Part shown: positions 23,656 through 31,958 of the stretch, piece after piece
How positions within the stretch are numbered: the stretch's first letter is position 1
Layout of the letters: each line of letters opens with the position of its first letter
Assembly: GCA_045107005.1 (NCBI GenBank)
Contig: JBGCFP010000036.1
Span: forward strand, 1 to 64,000
DNA: 64,000 nt
From: JBCCMA01 sp045107005
GTDB taxonomy: Bacteria > Pseudomonadota > Gammaproteobacteria > Steroidobacterales > JBCCMA01
Reading direction: 5' to 3'
Position numbers and translations under genes: made by a program
The notes under the pieces: generated by a model
Databases searched by the model: none
What the model saw: the letters and a program-made list of their open reading frames with translations, nothing else
Told to the model about the DNA's origin: nothing

Positions 23656-24261
23656 TCACAGCTCCTGGTGCCCGAGGACCAGCTTCATCAGGTCCGGCAC
23701 CGTGCGCACTTTCATTTTGGTCATCATGTTGGCGCGATGCAGTTCGACGGTTTTGATACTGATGTCGAGCAACCCTGCGATGACCTTGTTCGACTTCCCT
23801 GACACGACCAGATCCAGAACCTGACGTTCGCGCGGCGTCAGGCTCTCGATACGCCGGGTGGCATCCGGGCACATTCGCGCCGCCGTGTGCGCCTCGAACG
23901 CGCCGCGCACCGCGTTGACAATGCGCTGCTCACTGAACGGCTTCTCGACAAAATCGAGTGCCCCGTTACGCATCGCATCGACCGCCAGCGGAATGTCACC
24001 GTGACCGGTCATGAGCACGACCGGTACATCGATCGCGGCTTTCTTGATCTCCTCGTGCAACTGCAGGCCGTTCATTTGCGGCATTCGCACGTCGCTAAGC
24101 AGACAGGTGCCGCCGCCGTGTCTCTGGTGCTTTAGCGCGTGCAGAGCGCTGGCGGCATTGTCGAATTCACTGACGCTGAAGCCCGCGGTCTTTAGCAGCC
24201 ACGTTGTCGATTTGCGGAACGCTTCGTTGTCATCCACCAGCACGACGGTTTGCTCAGTCAT
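23656..24261 (-). CDS. FixJ/NarL-type response regulator coupled to the sctQRST operon
   Basis: Starting at MTEQTVV (24261) the protein has 201 residues. The receiver domain (1-120) has the acidic pair DD, phospho-acceptor Asp57 in LLSDVRMPQMNG, the Thr in LMTGHGD and the Lys in FVEKPF. The C-terminal LuxR-type helix-turn-helix (LTPRERQVLDLVVSGKSNKVIAGLLDISIKTVELHRANMMTKM) is complete; the arrangement matches FixJ/TodT-like regulators. Its start overlaps the kinase stop by 8 bp and its stop lies 2 bp before sctQ, so it is co-transcribed with export-apparatus genes. It is a candidate for binding the 16-bp palindromes of this locus, but that is an inference. Confidence 0.9.
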   Translation of the reverse strand: MTEQTVVLVDDNEAFRKSTTWLLKTAGFSVSEFDNAASALHALKHQRHGGGTCLLSDVRMPQMNGLQLHEEIKKAAIDVPVVLMTGHGDIPLAVDAMRNGALDFVEKPFSEQRIVNAVRGAFEAHTAARMCPDATRRIESLTPRERQVLDLVVSGKSNKVIAGLLDISIKTVELHRANMMTKMKVRTVPDLMKLVLGHQEL

Positions 24262-25423
24262 TGGAATCTCCCTGTATGTCGATTGTCGGCAGCGTGAGCG
24301 CAAACACCGTCTGGCCGTCAGCGTCGCGCTCAAACCACAAGCGACCGGTGTGGTATTCGAGAATGGAACGACAGATGGCCAGGCCGATGCCCAGTCCGTC
24401 CGGTTTCGTCGTGAACAACGGTTCGAACAACCGTCCCTCGTGATCGCGTGTTACGCCGCAGCCACTGTCCGTCACTCGCACCTCGAGATCATCGTCGAGA
24501 TTCAGCGCGACCGTTACCAGAATGCGTCGATGCATCGGATGGGTTTCACGCATCGCCCCAATGGCGTTGCGCACAAGGTTGAGCAACACTTGCTCAATCA
24601 TGACGTCATCGATCAGCGCGTGCGGCAAATTGGCTGCGCAGTCGTGCGTGACGGTCACGAGGTTTTGCTTGATATCGAGCTCGGTCAGCTGCAGCACTTT
24701 GGCGATGATCGATTCCACGCGATGCGCGCGACGTTGTGGCTCACGCGCCCGTACAAACTCGCGCAGATGGCGAATCACGGCGCTGGCGTGCTGGGCTTGC
24801 GCCTGCGCCATATCGACCGCTTCGAGGGCATCGCCGACGGTGTCGGGTGATTCCAGCAAGCGACGGCTTACCGCCAGATAGTTGATGATGGCGGCGAGCG
24901 GCTGATTCAATTCGTGCGCGATGGTTGACGCCATTTCGCCCACCGACATCATCCGCGAGGTGAATAACAGCTTGTCCCGCTCGTGCACCTGATCGCGCAC
25001 GGCGGCGTGTCGGGCACTGGTATTGCTCACCGTAACCATGGTGTGGTTGAGGCCATCAGACCAGTCAAAGTCTGACCACTGCATGCAGAACCAGTTATTG
25101 GATGCCGGCTCGAATGCGTCGTAGACCCTGCGTGCCTGCGCATCCGATTGCGGCAGTTTGGTTGCGTTATCGTCGTCGCCCTTTTGCGGGTAGTGCGCGA
25201 ACCGTGCTTCAAACACGTGTTGCAGAGCGATGGCATCGCCGCGACCAAACATTTTGCGAAACCCCTGGTTCGCAAATCGGAGCTGATGGTTGGCGGTGCA
25301 GTAGACCGCACAGGGAACGGGAATGGCTTCGAGCAACGTGACGGCGGCTGCTGTCTCGTTGGCGCGCGACACAGCGTCGATAACGTGAACATCACCCGCT
25401 GCGTTGATGACGGTCGCGTTCAT
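24254..25423 (-). CDS. Soluble PAS-domain histidine kinase (FixL-like) of the T3SS locus
   Basis: The ATG at 25423 gives 389 residues with no membrane segment, so sensing is cytoplasmic. A PAS-like domain occupies about 25-135 (IPVPCAVYCTANHQLRFANQGFRKMFG). The HisKA phospho-acceptor is His170 in TIAHELNQPLAAI, the form typical of FixL-type kinases. The ATPase domain shows LLNLVRNAIGAM (N box), VTDSGCGV (G1), LFEPLFTTKPDGLGIGLAI (F/G2). No haem-ligand motif could be assigned, so the signal is unknown. It overlaps its response regulator by 8 bp and heads the sctQRST operon, divergent from the FliO-like gene across a 78-bp gap. Confidence 0.88.
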   Translation of the reverse strand: MNATVINAAGDVHVIDAVSRANETAAAVTLLEAIPVPCAVYCTANHQLRFANQGFRKMFGRGDAIALQHVFEARFAHYPQKGDDDNATKLPQSDAQARRVYDAFEPASNNWFCMQWSDFDWSDGLNHTMVTVSNTSARHAAVRDQVHERDKLLFTSRMMSVGEMASTIAHELNQPLAAIINYLAVSRRLLESPDTVGDALEAVDMAQAQAQHASAVIRHLREFVRAREPQRRAHRVESIIAKVLQLTELDIKQNLVTVTHDCAANLPHALIDDVMIEQVLLNLVRNAIGAMRETHPMHRRILVTVALNLDDDLEVRVTDSGCGVTRDHEGRLFEPLFTTKPDGLGIGLAICRSILEYHTGRLWFERDADGQTVFALTLPTIDIQGDSND

Positions 25424-25501
25424 GCGGAGCACCCTGACGTCACGATCCGCTGCGTTATACTCCGCTCGCGGAGGGTCCCGCCATTTCGAGGTAGATCATC
25501 G
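25424..25501. promoter_or_regulatory. Divergent promoter region, kinase operon / FliO-like gene
   Basis: This 78-bp gap must contain both outward promoters. It holds CTCCGC-tc-GCGGAG, an inverted repeat with 6-bp arms near 25461, next to a TTATACT element on the plus strand that could be a -10. No copy of the 16-bp T3SS-regulon box is present. Confidence 0.4.
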
Positions 25502-25855
25502 ATGAACCACAATGTCACACGGCGCTTTGTTATGGGTTTGGTTCTGGCGCTGTGCGCTCGAGTCTGCACAGCCCAGGAAGGTGCAAGCCAAACCGGCCAG
25601 TTTCTCGCGATCCTGTTGCCCGTGATGGTGGTATTGGGGACGCTGCTGATCGCCCTGATCTGGCTCAACAAAGGGCGCGGGCTGTATCGCAGCACCGGGC
25701 CATTGAAACTGGTGCAAGTGCTTGCCGTGACGTCGCGCGAACGCGTAGTGGTGCTCGACGCCGGCAAACGCATGCTTGTCGTCGGTGTCGCCAGCGGGCG
25801 CGTCAGTTTGCTTTCCATGCTCGACCCCGAGGAGCTGCCAGAGCAGATCCCTTAA
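25502..25855 (+). CDS. FliO-like membrane protein in the T3SS locus
   Basis: The ATG at 25502 gives 117 residues. After an N-terminal signal-like segment (FVMGLVLALCARVCTA-QE) comes a membrane helix (FLAILLPVMVVLGTLLIALIWLNK) and a short cytoplasmic beta domain: LKLVQVLAVTSRERVVVLDAGKRMLVVGVASGRVSLLSML. This closely follows the flagellar FliO pattern (single helix, then a segment with RE-R-hhhhh-h-G-hhhLhGV-G-hshL) and the usual FliO length. In flagella FliO helps FliP assemble; non-flagellar systems normally lack it. It is the first gene of the plus-strand half of the locus, divergent from the sctQRST operon. I see no other flagellar gene nearby. The family call rests on pattern, not on a profile search. 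Confidence 0.7.
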   Translation: MNHNVTRRFVMGLVLALCARVCTAQEGASQTGQFLAILLPVMVVLGTLLIALIWLNKGRGLYRSTGPLKLVQVLAVTSRERVVVLDAGKRMLVVGVASGRVSLLSMLDPEELPEQIP

Positions 25856-26376
25856 AGTGCGTTGCGCGATTTGGCCAGCGTTTTACGCCGCCTGAAACGC
25901 ATCAACGATTCACGTTCTTTTCGAATTTTTGGGGTCGTTCAACATCGGTTCTTGATGACCGATGGTCCGAGACTAACCGAACTTTTTGCGTGGCGCCAAT
26001 GTGTCGCGCTATGGCGACACCTCTACGAAATACTGTCGTATGTGAGCGAAAAGACAAATTTTTGCGCATTGGAAAACCGAGATGCGCTATGTGAATCAAA
26101 CTCGTTCCTTGATCGTCGAGTTCGCTACCGGTTTTTTCGTAAACGCCTAACGCCCTGCAATTCTTGGCTTTACAGCGCGTGACGAGCGTTGTCACAAATG
26201 CATGCCCGTGTGCTCTGTCTGTGTCGCCCGCTGGCCGCAGATTGTAATGTCTCAATTTTAGTGTTTCATTTGGTGAAACACAGACGCTGAAGTTCGACAG
26301 GGCAACGGAGATTGCCCTTCGGTTCGGACCACCCCAAGCGAGAGTCTGTTCGTTACTAAACGCAGGAGTGCGTTCC
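25856..26376. promoter_or_regulatory. 520-bp intergenic region upstream of sctV with three inverted repeats
   Basis: No gene is supported here. The stretch is clearly richer in A+T than its surroundings. It contains GTGAC-n7-GTCAC (26179-26195), GTGTTTCA-n5-TGAAACAC (26261-26281, perfect 8-bp arms) and AGGGCAA-n6-TTGCCCT (26299-26318). None has a T-run. They are candidate operators for the main apparatus operon, which lacks the 16-bp box. Confidence 0.5.
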
Positions 26377-28506
26377 ATGCGTCGCCGACAAGATCGGTGG
26401 CAGGAGCGCGCGGTTAGTTCTGATCGGAGGCTTGCTTTGTCGAAGTTGCAGGAAGCAGCGCCGCATTCGTTTTTGTCGGGTGTGATGCAGCGTACGCGCG
26501 GTTTGCGCGGTGCCAGTTACAGCGATGTCATGCTGACTTTCGGCGTGGTCGCGATCATCGCCTTGATGATCTGGCCGCTGCCGTTGTGGCTGATTGACGC
26601 GCTGGTGGCGGTCAACATTTGCATTGGAATCAGCCTTCTGCTGGTTGCCATCTACGTGCCTTCGCCCGTGGCGTTTCCCAGTTTTCCAAGCGTTTTGCTG
26701 CTTTCCACGCTGTTCCGATTGTCACTGTCCATTGCGGTGACGCGACAGATTCTGATGCGCGCGGATGGTGGTCACATTATTGAAACCTTCGGTACGGTTG
26801 TCGCGGGCGGCAACATTGTCGTGGGTCTGGTGGTGTTCCTGATTATCACCGTGGTGCAGTTCATTGTCGTGGCGAAAGGGGCCGAGCGAGTTGCCGAAGT
26901 GGCGGCGCGCTTCACGCTCGACGGCATGCCGGGTAAGCAGCTGTCCATCGATTCCGATTTGCGTTCCGGCTTGATGGACAAGGACGACGCGAAGGAAAAG
27001 CGACGTCATCTAGAGGTTGAGAGTCAGCTCCACGGCAGCCTTGATGGAGCGATGAAGTTTGTCAAAGGCGACGCGATTGCCGGCATCATCATCATTATTA
27101 TTAACCTGCTCGGTGGCCTCGCCATCGGCATTTTGCAAAACGGCATGCCGCTGGGCGAAGCCGTTACCACCTACAGCATCCTGACCATTGGCGACGGTTT
27201 GGTGGCGCAAATCCCGGCGCTGTTGTCCGCCATATCAGCAGGCTTGCTGGTCACGCGCACCGCCAATGGCGACAACGACAAGCATCTGGGCGACGCGATC
27301 GTGCGTCAGGTGACCGCGCAGCCTCGAGTGATACTCGTTACCGGCGTAATCGCCCTTGGCATGGTTCTCGTACCGGGCTTTCCAAAGCTGGTCTTTCTTC
27401 TGCTTGGCGTCGTGCTCCTGAGCATTTCGGCGATTCAGATGCGCGGCGATCTGCCGTTCATGCAGCGCATAATGGGCGAAGTTGACGCCCCGGAAGATGC
27501 TGCCGAAGAGACCGAAAAGAGCGGACAGTTTGGCGCGCTGGAAGCACCGCCACCGTTATTGTTGCGTGTCGATCCCGTGCTTGCGGACTATCTCGAACGC
27601 GACTATCTGAGCGCACGTATCCGTGACGTGGCGCGCGGCTTGCGCAACGAGTACGGCGTGCCGCTGCCGATGCCCGCGTTTGCCATCGACCCCGACCTGC
27701 GCGAAGGCGAATACTGCCTGCTTGCGTCCGGTTCACGCATTGCCTGGGGGTTGGCCGTGTTCGATCACGTGTTTGTGACGACGGCCGCCTCCGACAGCGA
27801 CGCCCTGACCGCGCAATGTCACCCGAAGCGCAACGGTCATTGGGTTGGCGCGGACGACGACGTGGAGGGGCAGAGCGTTGAGGACTTCGTGTTCACACAC
27901 TGCGAGCTGGCGCTGACCCGCTCGCTGTCCGAGTTTATGGGTATCCAGGAAGCGGCCCGAATCTACCAGAGCCTGAGTCGCGATTTTCCGGATCTGGTCA
28001 AGGAGACGCTGCGTGCCGTCGCGCCGCAACGTATCACCGAAATTCTGAAGCGCCTGGTCAACGAGGACATTCCCATTCGCGATGCGCGCAGCATATTCGA
28101 AGCAATTGCCGATGCTGGCGTGCGTGAAAAAGACATCGTGCAGCTCACCGAGTTGGTGCGAGCCGCGTTGAAGCGCCAGGTCAGCGATCGTTTTGCGTCC
28201 AATGATCGCAGTCTGGAAGCGCTGCTGGTGCAGCCGGAGCTCGAAGACCGCTTGCGTCAGAGCGTGCGCGTTACCAACGGCGTCGCGCAGCTCGCCGTTG
28301 ATCCGGACACAGCCAAGGCAGTGATGGGTTCCATACGGGAGTCCGGGCAAGATGCGGCGCGGCGACCGGTTGTGCTGTGCTCGCCCGATGTTCGACGGCA
28401 CTTGCGCACGTTGATTGAAACGGAGTTTCCAACGTTGCCGGTGCTGTCGTTTCAGGAGCTCTTCGCCGATCTGCGCATTGTGCGGGTCGGCCAGATCAGT
28501 GCGTGA
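26377..28506 (+). CDS. sctV: T3SS export gate protein SctV
   Basis: The ATG at 26377, 10 bases after CAGGAG, gives 709 residues, the normal SctV length; a GTG 9 bp upstream overlaps the Shine-Dalgarno. The first half has about eight membrane helices and the FHIPEP-family core (LLLSTLFRLSLSIAVTRQIL, VQFIVVAKGAERVAEVAARFTLDGMPGKQLSID, IGDGLVAQIPALLSAISAGLLVTR). The cytoplasmic half (from about 390) forms the nonameric ring that receives substrates from the ATPase. It converts proton motive force into export. It opens the run sctV-C-D-F-I-J-K-L-N-O-P. The stretch between about 375 and 400 is an acidic linker. Confidence 0.96.
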   Translation: MRRRQDRWQERAVSSDRRLALSKLQEAAPHSFLSGVMQRTRGLRGASYSDVMLTFGVVAIIALMIWPLPLWLIDALVAVNICIGISLLLVAIYVPSPVAFPSFPSVLLLSTLFRLSLSIAVTRQILMRADGGHIIETFGTVVAGGNIVVGLVVFLIITVVQFIVVAKGAERVAEVAARFTLDGMPGKQLSIDSDLRSGLMDKDDAKEKRRHLEVESQLHGSLDGAMKFVKGDAIAGIIIIIINLLGGLAIGILQNGMPLGEAVTTYSILTIGDGLVAQIPALLSAISAGLLVTRTANGDNDKHLGDAIVRQVTAQPRVILVTGVIALGMVLVPGFPKLVFLLLGVVLLSISAIQMRGDLPFMQRIMGEVDAPEDAAEETEKSGQFGALEAPPPLLLRVDPVLADYLERDYLSARIRDVARGLRNEYGVPLPMPAFAIDPDLREGEYCLLASGSRIAWGLAVFDHVFVTTAASDSDALTAQCHPKRNGHWVGADDDVEGQSVEDFVFTHCELALTRSLSEFMGIQEAARIYQSLSRDFPDLVKETLRAVAPQRITEILKRLVNEDIPIRDARSIFEAIADAGVREKDIVQLTELVRAALKRQVSDRFASNDRSLEALLVQPELEDRLRQSVRVTNGVAQLAVDPDTAKAVMGSIRESGQDAARRPVVLCSPDVRRHLRTLIETEFPTLPVLSFQELFADLRIVRVGQISA

Positions 28507-28600
28507 TCGCCGTGAAGAACTCGGCGGTTACGACATTTTTTTGCGCTGTGGTGGCTTCGTCAGGGCATCGACTGCGCGACTGGGTAGCAGGGGAAACGTT

Positions 28601-30391
28601 TTGAACACAATTCGACAGATTCGCCGCCGAATGCCGCGCTGGCTTGCTGTGCTGGCGGCAGTACTGTGCGCGCCGCCCGCACTGTCGGGCGAGATTCCGT
28701 TTGGCGATGCCGAGCTGTTCTACGAGTTTGACGGTCAGCCGTTGCAGAGTTTTTTCGAGGGTTTCTTTTCCGAGCAGGGGTTGTCCGTGTCGATGAGCCC
28801 GGGCGTGGCGGGCCAGCGTGGCACGTTGAACGGACCGCGGCGCGGGTCGCCGGAAGACCTGTTCGACGGGATCAGTCGATCCAATCAAGTGCTGGCGTAC
28901 TTCGACGGATCGGTGGTTCACCTGTACAAGCCGCAGGAGCAGGTGTCGCGCTATTTCACGGTGGGGCGCGCCAAGGCATCGAAATTTCGTCGACTCTACG
29001 GCGACCTTAATCTCGGCAATCGACACAACAGCGTCAATATTTCGGCGGGCAACGGTGTCGTTGCCGCGACGGGTGCACCGTATTTTGTTGAGCAAGTGGC
29101 GCAACTGATCGGCGCGATCGGCAGCGAACCCATTACCATGCCGAACGCCGAGAACACGTTGCGCTACTTCCCATTGCGCTACGCGTTTGCATCGGACACC
29201 ACCATTTACGTAGGGCGTCGCGAGACCGTCGTACCGGGCGTCGCCACGCTGTTGCGCCAAGCTGTGACAGGTCGCGGCGGTGTTGGCAGTATCGTGGTGC
29301 CACAGGAACCGCGCGGCGGCGCTCGCCGGTTGCGCGGTAAGGGCTTGGCGGCTGAGCGACCGCCGCGCGAGGGCAACGGTTCTTTCCCGGAGCAATTCGC
29401 CGAACGTTACGCCGATCAGTACACGGAACAGGCTGGCACGTATGCGTTGTCCGCCGCTGCGCCGCCGGCCGCGAGCGATGGACCTTACATCGTCGCCGAT
29501 TCGATGCACAACGCGATTCTGATTCGCGATAAACCTGCGCGCATGGCGATGTACCAGAATCTGATCGAGATTCTGGATATCGAACCCGCGCTCGTGGAGA
29601 TTGTGGCAACGGTGATCGATCTTGACCGCAAGAAGCTCAAGCGCACGGGCGTGGACTTGCGTCTTCGCGGTACCGATGCCGCCGTCAGTTTCGGTGATCC
29701 CAGTCCCGTTCAGGATTTGATCAACGCTAACGTTTCCAGCGCCATCGATTTGATTCCCGCGCTTTCCGGACTCACCAGCAGTGTGATCGTCGGCGACACG
29801 ATCAGTTTTTCGGCGCGACTCAACGCGCTCGATGACCGCAATCTCGCCAAAGTCGTGTCGAGTCCGCAGATTATTACGCTCAATGATATGGAAGCCGTCA
29901 TCCAGAGCAATCGCGAAGTCTTCATCCCCGTTGGCGGCTCGTTTGAGGTTGACCTGTTCGACGTTATCGCCGGTACAACGCTGCGCGTGACGCCACACGT
30001 GATCAATGATGGCGGAAGACGGCGCATACGCATCGCTACCGCCATCGAAGACGGTGATGTCCAACTGGTGACTTCGTCCGTGCAAAAGGCCGAGTTACCC
30101 ATTGTTGATCGCAACATCATTACGACCCAGGCAATCATCGATGACGGACAGAGTTTATTGATCGGCGGGTTGCGCCGAACGACGGAAATCAAGCGCAAGC
30201 GCGGCGTTCCTTTCCTGCGCAACATTCCCGTTGTTAAGCACGCGTTTAGCAACGCGCAGAACCAGCGAGATGCGGCAGAGCGGCTGTTTCTGATCACGCC
30301 CCGCCTGGTGGGTCGCCAACAGGTGCTCGAGCTGCGCGAGGATGCGGACATGATCGAAGAACAATTCGACGATGAGCTTGAGCAGTTCTGA
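28601..30391 (+). CDS. sctC: T3SS outer-membrane secretin SctC
   Basis: The TTG at 28601, preceded by AGGGGAA, gives 596 residues with signal peptide (LAVLAAVLCAPPALSG-EI); an ATG at 28631 would shorten it by ten. N-terminal domains N0/N1 and N3 lie at about 30-380 (IPFGDAELFYEFDGQPLQSFFEGFFSEQGLSVSM; FVEQVAQLIGAI). A low-complexity Arg/Gly/Glu-rich insertion occupies about 225-275. The secretin barrel domain follows (VEIVATVIDLDRKKLKRTGVDL..., VVSSPQIITLNDMEAVI, TTQAIIDDGQSLLIGGL, VPFLRNIPVVKHAF, ERLFLITPRLV). A secretin with sctD and sctJ marks this as a non-flagellar injectisome-type system. No pilotin gene was recognised. Its end overlaps the region upstream of sctD, whose ATG lies 31 bp after the stop. 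Confidence 0.94.
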   Translation: MNTIRQIRRRMPRWLAVLAAVLCAPPALSGEIPFGDAELFYEFDGQPLQSFFEGFFSEQGLSVSMSPGVAGQRGTLNGPRRGSPEDLFDGISRSNQVLAYFDGSVVHLYKPQEQVSRYFTVGRAKASKFRRLYGDLNLGNRHNSVNISAGNGVVAATGAPYFVEQVAQLIGAIGSEPITMPNAENTLRYFPLRYAFASDTTIYVGRRETVVPGVATLLRQAVTGRGGVGSIVVPQEPRGGARRLRGKGLAAERPPREGNGSFPEQFAERYADQYTEQAGTYALSAAAPPAASDGPYIVADSMHNAILIRDKPARMAMYQNLIEILDIEPALVEIVATVIDLDRKKLKRTGVDLRLRGTDAAVSFGDPSPVQDLINANVSSAIDLIPALSGLTSSVIVGDTISFSARLNALDDRNLAKVVSSPQIITLNDMEAVIQSNREVFIPVGGSFEVDLFDVIAGTTLRVTPHVINDGGRRRIRIATAIEDGDVQLVTSSVQKAELPIVDRNIITTQAIIDDGQSLLIGGLRRTTEIKRKRGVPFLRNIPVVKHAFSNAQNQRDAAERLFLITPRLVGRQQVLELREDADMIEEQFDDELEQF

Positions 30392-30422
30392 TGTATCCCG
30401 TGAGCACACTGACCGCGAGGCA

Positions 30423-31583
30423 ATGCCGATGAAAAAAGCGCCGGCTTTCGAGTCCGAAACAACGTCACCGGAACTGCGTTTGTGCGTGATGACTGGTGCG
30501 CATCGTGGCGCGAGCTGCGATTTGGGCGCTGACGCGTTCGCGGTGATTGGTCAGCGCGATGACTGCGACATCATTTTGTCGGATTCGGGCGTCGCACCTC
30601 ACCACGTCATTGTCTCGACGTCAGGCGGGCGGCTGTTGGTGCGCGCAGTGGACGGTATGGTGATGGCGGGCAATCGCAGCGTCGAGCCGGGCGAGCCGCA
30701 GCCACTGGATGAGTTTGTCCCGCTGCACCTCACCGCCGACGTAAGTCTACTGGTCGGCGAAAAAGAAGCGCCGCAGTGGAGTGAGCTGCTGCGCGATGTT
30801 GCGCTTCGAGAAATCAAAGCCAGTCCGCCACCGCCGCGTCGCTGGCCTGTGGCGTCGGCCGCCATGTTCGCCATCGCCGCGTGCGCGACCACAGCGGCAA
30901 TGATGTTGCGCGACGAGTCGCTGGTGGAAATGCCGGCGCGCATCACCGAGGTCATCGAAGTGGTTGGCGGCATGACGCTGCCCGAAGTTCGAGTCAGCGG
31001 TCAGGATGGCGACATTAAAGTGGTTGGTGTCGTAAGAGATGCTGAGCGCCGCGGGCAGCTGCAGGATTCCATGGCGACTTTGGGTGTTGGCGTCGAGCTG
31101 AACGTGCGCACGGGTGACGAGATTGCGACTGACGTACGCGAAGTTCTGCGGATGTCCGGGTTTGGCGCGAACACACGTTATTTGGGTAAAGGGGAAGTGG
31201 CGGTGAGCGGCACCTTCGGCGATGAGCATGCGCTTGCTCGCGTTCTGGATTCCCGTTCCGTGCGCGACGTTGTCGGATTGGCGAAGATCGCGGTTCAGAA
31301 CGCCAGCCCAGCCGCCGACCAGACGGGCGAGCTTGCGATACCCAAGACCAAGAAAATCGTTTCCGTCGTGCGCGGGGATGACCCGTATGTGGTCACGGCG
31401 GACGGTTCACGTTATTACGTCGGTGCGCTGCTGCCAGGAGGCAGTCGCTTGCACGACATTACCAGTGATGCGGTCTGGGTTCTGACCGATGGAGACGTCG
31501 TGCGTCTCGATCCTGAACTTACCCATGTCCATCGTTCTATCGTCACAATCGCGGGGCAGGACCCCGAAAGGAGCATCGAATGA
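30423..31583 (+). CDS. sctD: T3SS inner-membrane ring protein SctD (FHA domain)
   Basis: The ATG at 30423 after CGAGG gives 386 residues; an in-frame ATG at 30372 would overlap the end of sctC. A cytoplasmic FHA-like domain (about 18-115: IGQRDDCDIILSDSGVAPHHVIVS) is followed by one membrane helix (WPVASAAMFAIAACATTAAMML, about 140-162) and periplasmic ring-building/BON-like repeats (DGDIKVVGVVRDAERRGQLQDSM, TRYLGKGEVAVSGTFGDEHALARVLD). This is the YscD/PrgH-type order. It forms the outer inner-membrane ring around SctJ. The final 70 residues (VVRGDDPYVVTADGSRYYVGALLPGGSRLHDI) are like a domain found at the end of some SctD proteins. It overlaps the next gene by 4 bp (ATGA). Confidence 0.9.
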   Translation: MPMKKAPAFESETTSPELRLCVMTGAHRGASCDLGADAFAVIGQRDDCDIILSDSGVAPHHVIVSTSGGRLLVRAVDGMVMAGNRSVEPGEPQPLDEFVPLHLTADVSLLVGEKEAPQWSELLRDVALREIKASPPPPRRWPVASAAMFAIAACATTAAMMLRDESLVEMPARITEVIEVVGGMTLPEVRVSGQDGDIKVVGVVRDAERRGQLQDSMATLGVGVELNVRTGDEIATDVREVLRMSGFGANTRYLGKGEVAVSGTFGDEHALARVLDSRSVRDVVGLAKIAVQNASPAADQTGELAIPKTKKIVSVVRGDDPYVVTADGSRYYVGALLPGGSRLHDITSDAVWVLTDGDVVRLDPELTHVHRSIVTIAGQDPERSIE

Positions 31584-31921
31584 GTGCATTTTATGGTGTG
31601 CTACAGGGCGGCGCAGGCGGCGAGCAGTCGCTGTCAACCAATGCGGCAACGGGCAGTGCCGGAGCGGCCATGGGCGCCGATTCCCGCGACGTCAAGAGTT
31701 GGTACGAGGCCATGGCACGGGCTTGGGGCGAAACGCTGGATGCCCAGGCGGAAGTGATCAGCGATCTGTCCGATTCGATCGGCAACAACGGTGGCGATAA
31801 CCCGTCGACCATCGTGCAGCTGACTGCCGAAAGTCTGCGCATGCAATTCCTGTCGAACAACGCAGCCACGGCAAACAATAGTGTTGGCCAGGCGCTCGAG
31901 TCGCTCGGTCGCAAGCAGTAG
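31580..31921 (+). CDS. sctF: Probable T3SS needle subunit SctF
   Basis: 113 residues, overlapping sctD by 4 bp and placed just before the inner-rod gene, where a needle gene is expected. The last 72 residues resemble SctF by eye: an N-terminal helix with an early Trp (KSWYEAMARAWGETLDAQAEV), a loop with DNPS (DNPA in YscF, SDPA in PrgI), and a C-terminal helix with the conserved NA position (LRMQFLSNNAATANNSVGQALESLGRKQ). The 40-residue Gly/Ala/Ser-rich extension at the N-terminus is longer than usual. The C-terminal part also matches the end of the protein encoded at 12589-13239. Assignment rests on position and pattern; it could be another small filament protein. Confidence 0.65.
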   Translation: MSAFYGVLQGGAGGEQSLSTNAATGSAGAAMGADSRDVKSWYEAMARAWGETLDAQAEVISDLSDSIGNNGGDNPSTIVQLTAESLRMQFLSNNAATANNSVGQALESLGRKQ

Positions 31922-31958
31922 TTCGCAGCCGTTACCGAAAGCCAACAGGAGGTGTCCC

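Noticed and set aside
19818..25855. Flagellar export locus instead of a T3SS, suggested by the FliO-like gene and FlhB/FliP/FliQ/FliR homology
   Set aside because: The adjacent secretin SctC, FHA-type SctD, lipoprotein SctJ and inner rod SctI occur only in non-flagellar systems.
25862..26182. 106-codon open frame in the sctV upstream region
   Set aside because: Atypical codon use, no ribosome-binding site and no family pattern; the region looks regulatory.
26179..26195. Possible LacI (glucan) operator upstream of sctV
   Set aside because: TGAC-G-AGCGTTGTCA has an extra base compared with the 14-bp operator, which would break the symmetry needed by a LacI dimer.
28496..30085. 529-codon open frame antisense to sctC
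   Set aside because: The plus strand encodes a clear secretin; the antisense translation has no family pattern and no Shine-Dalgarno.
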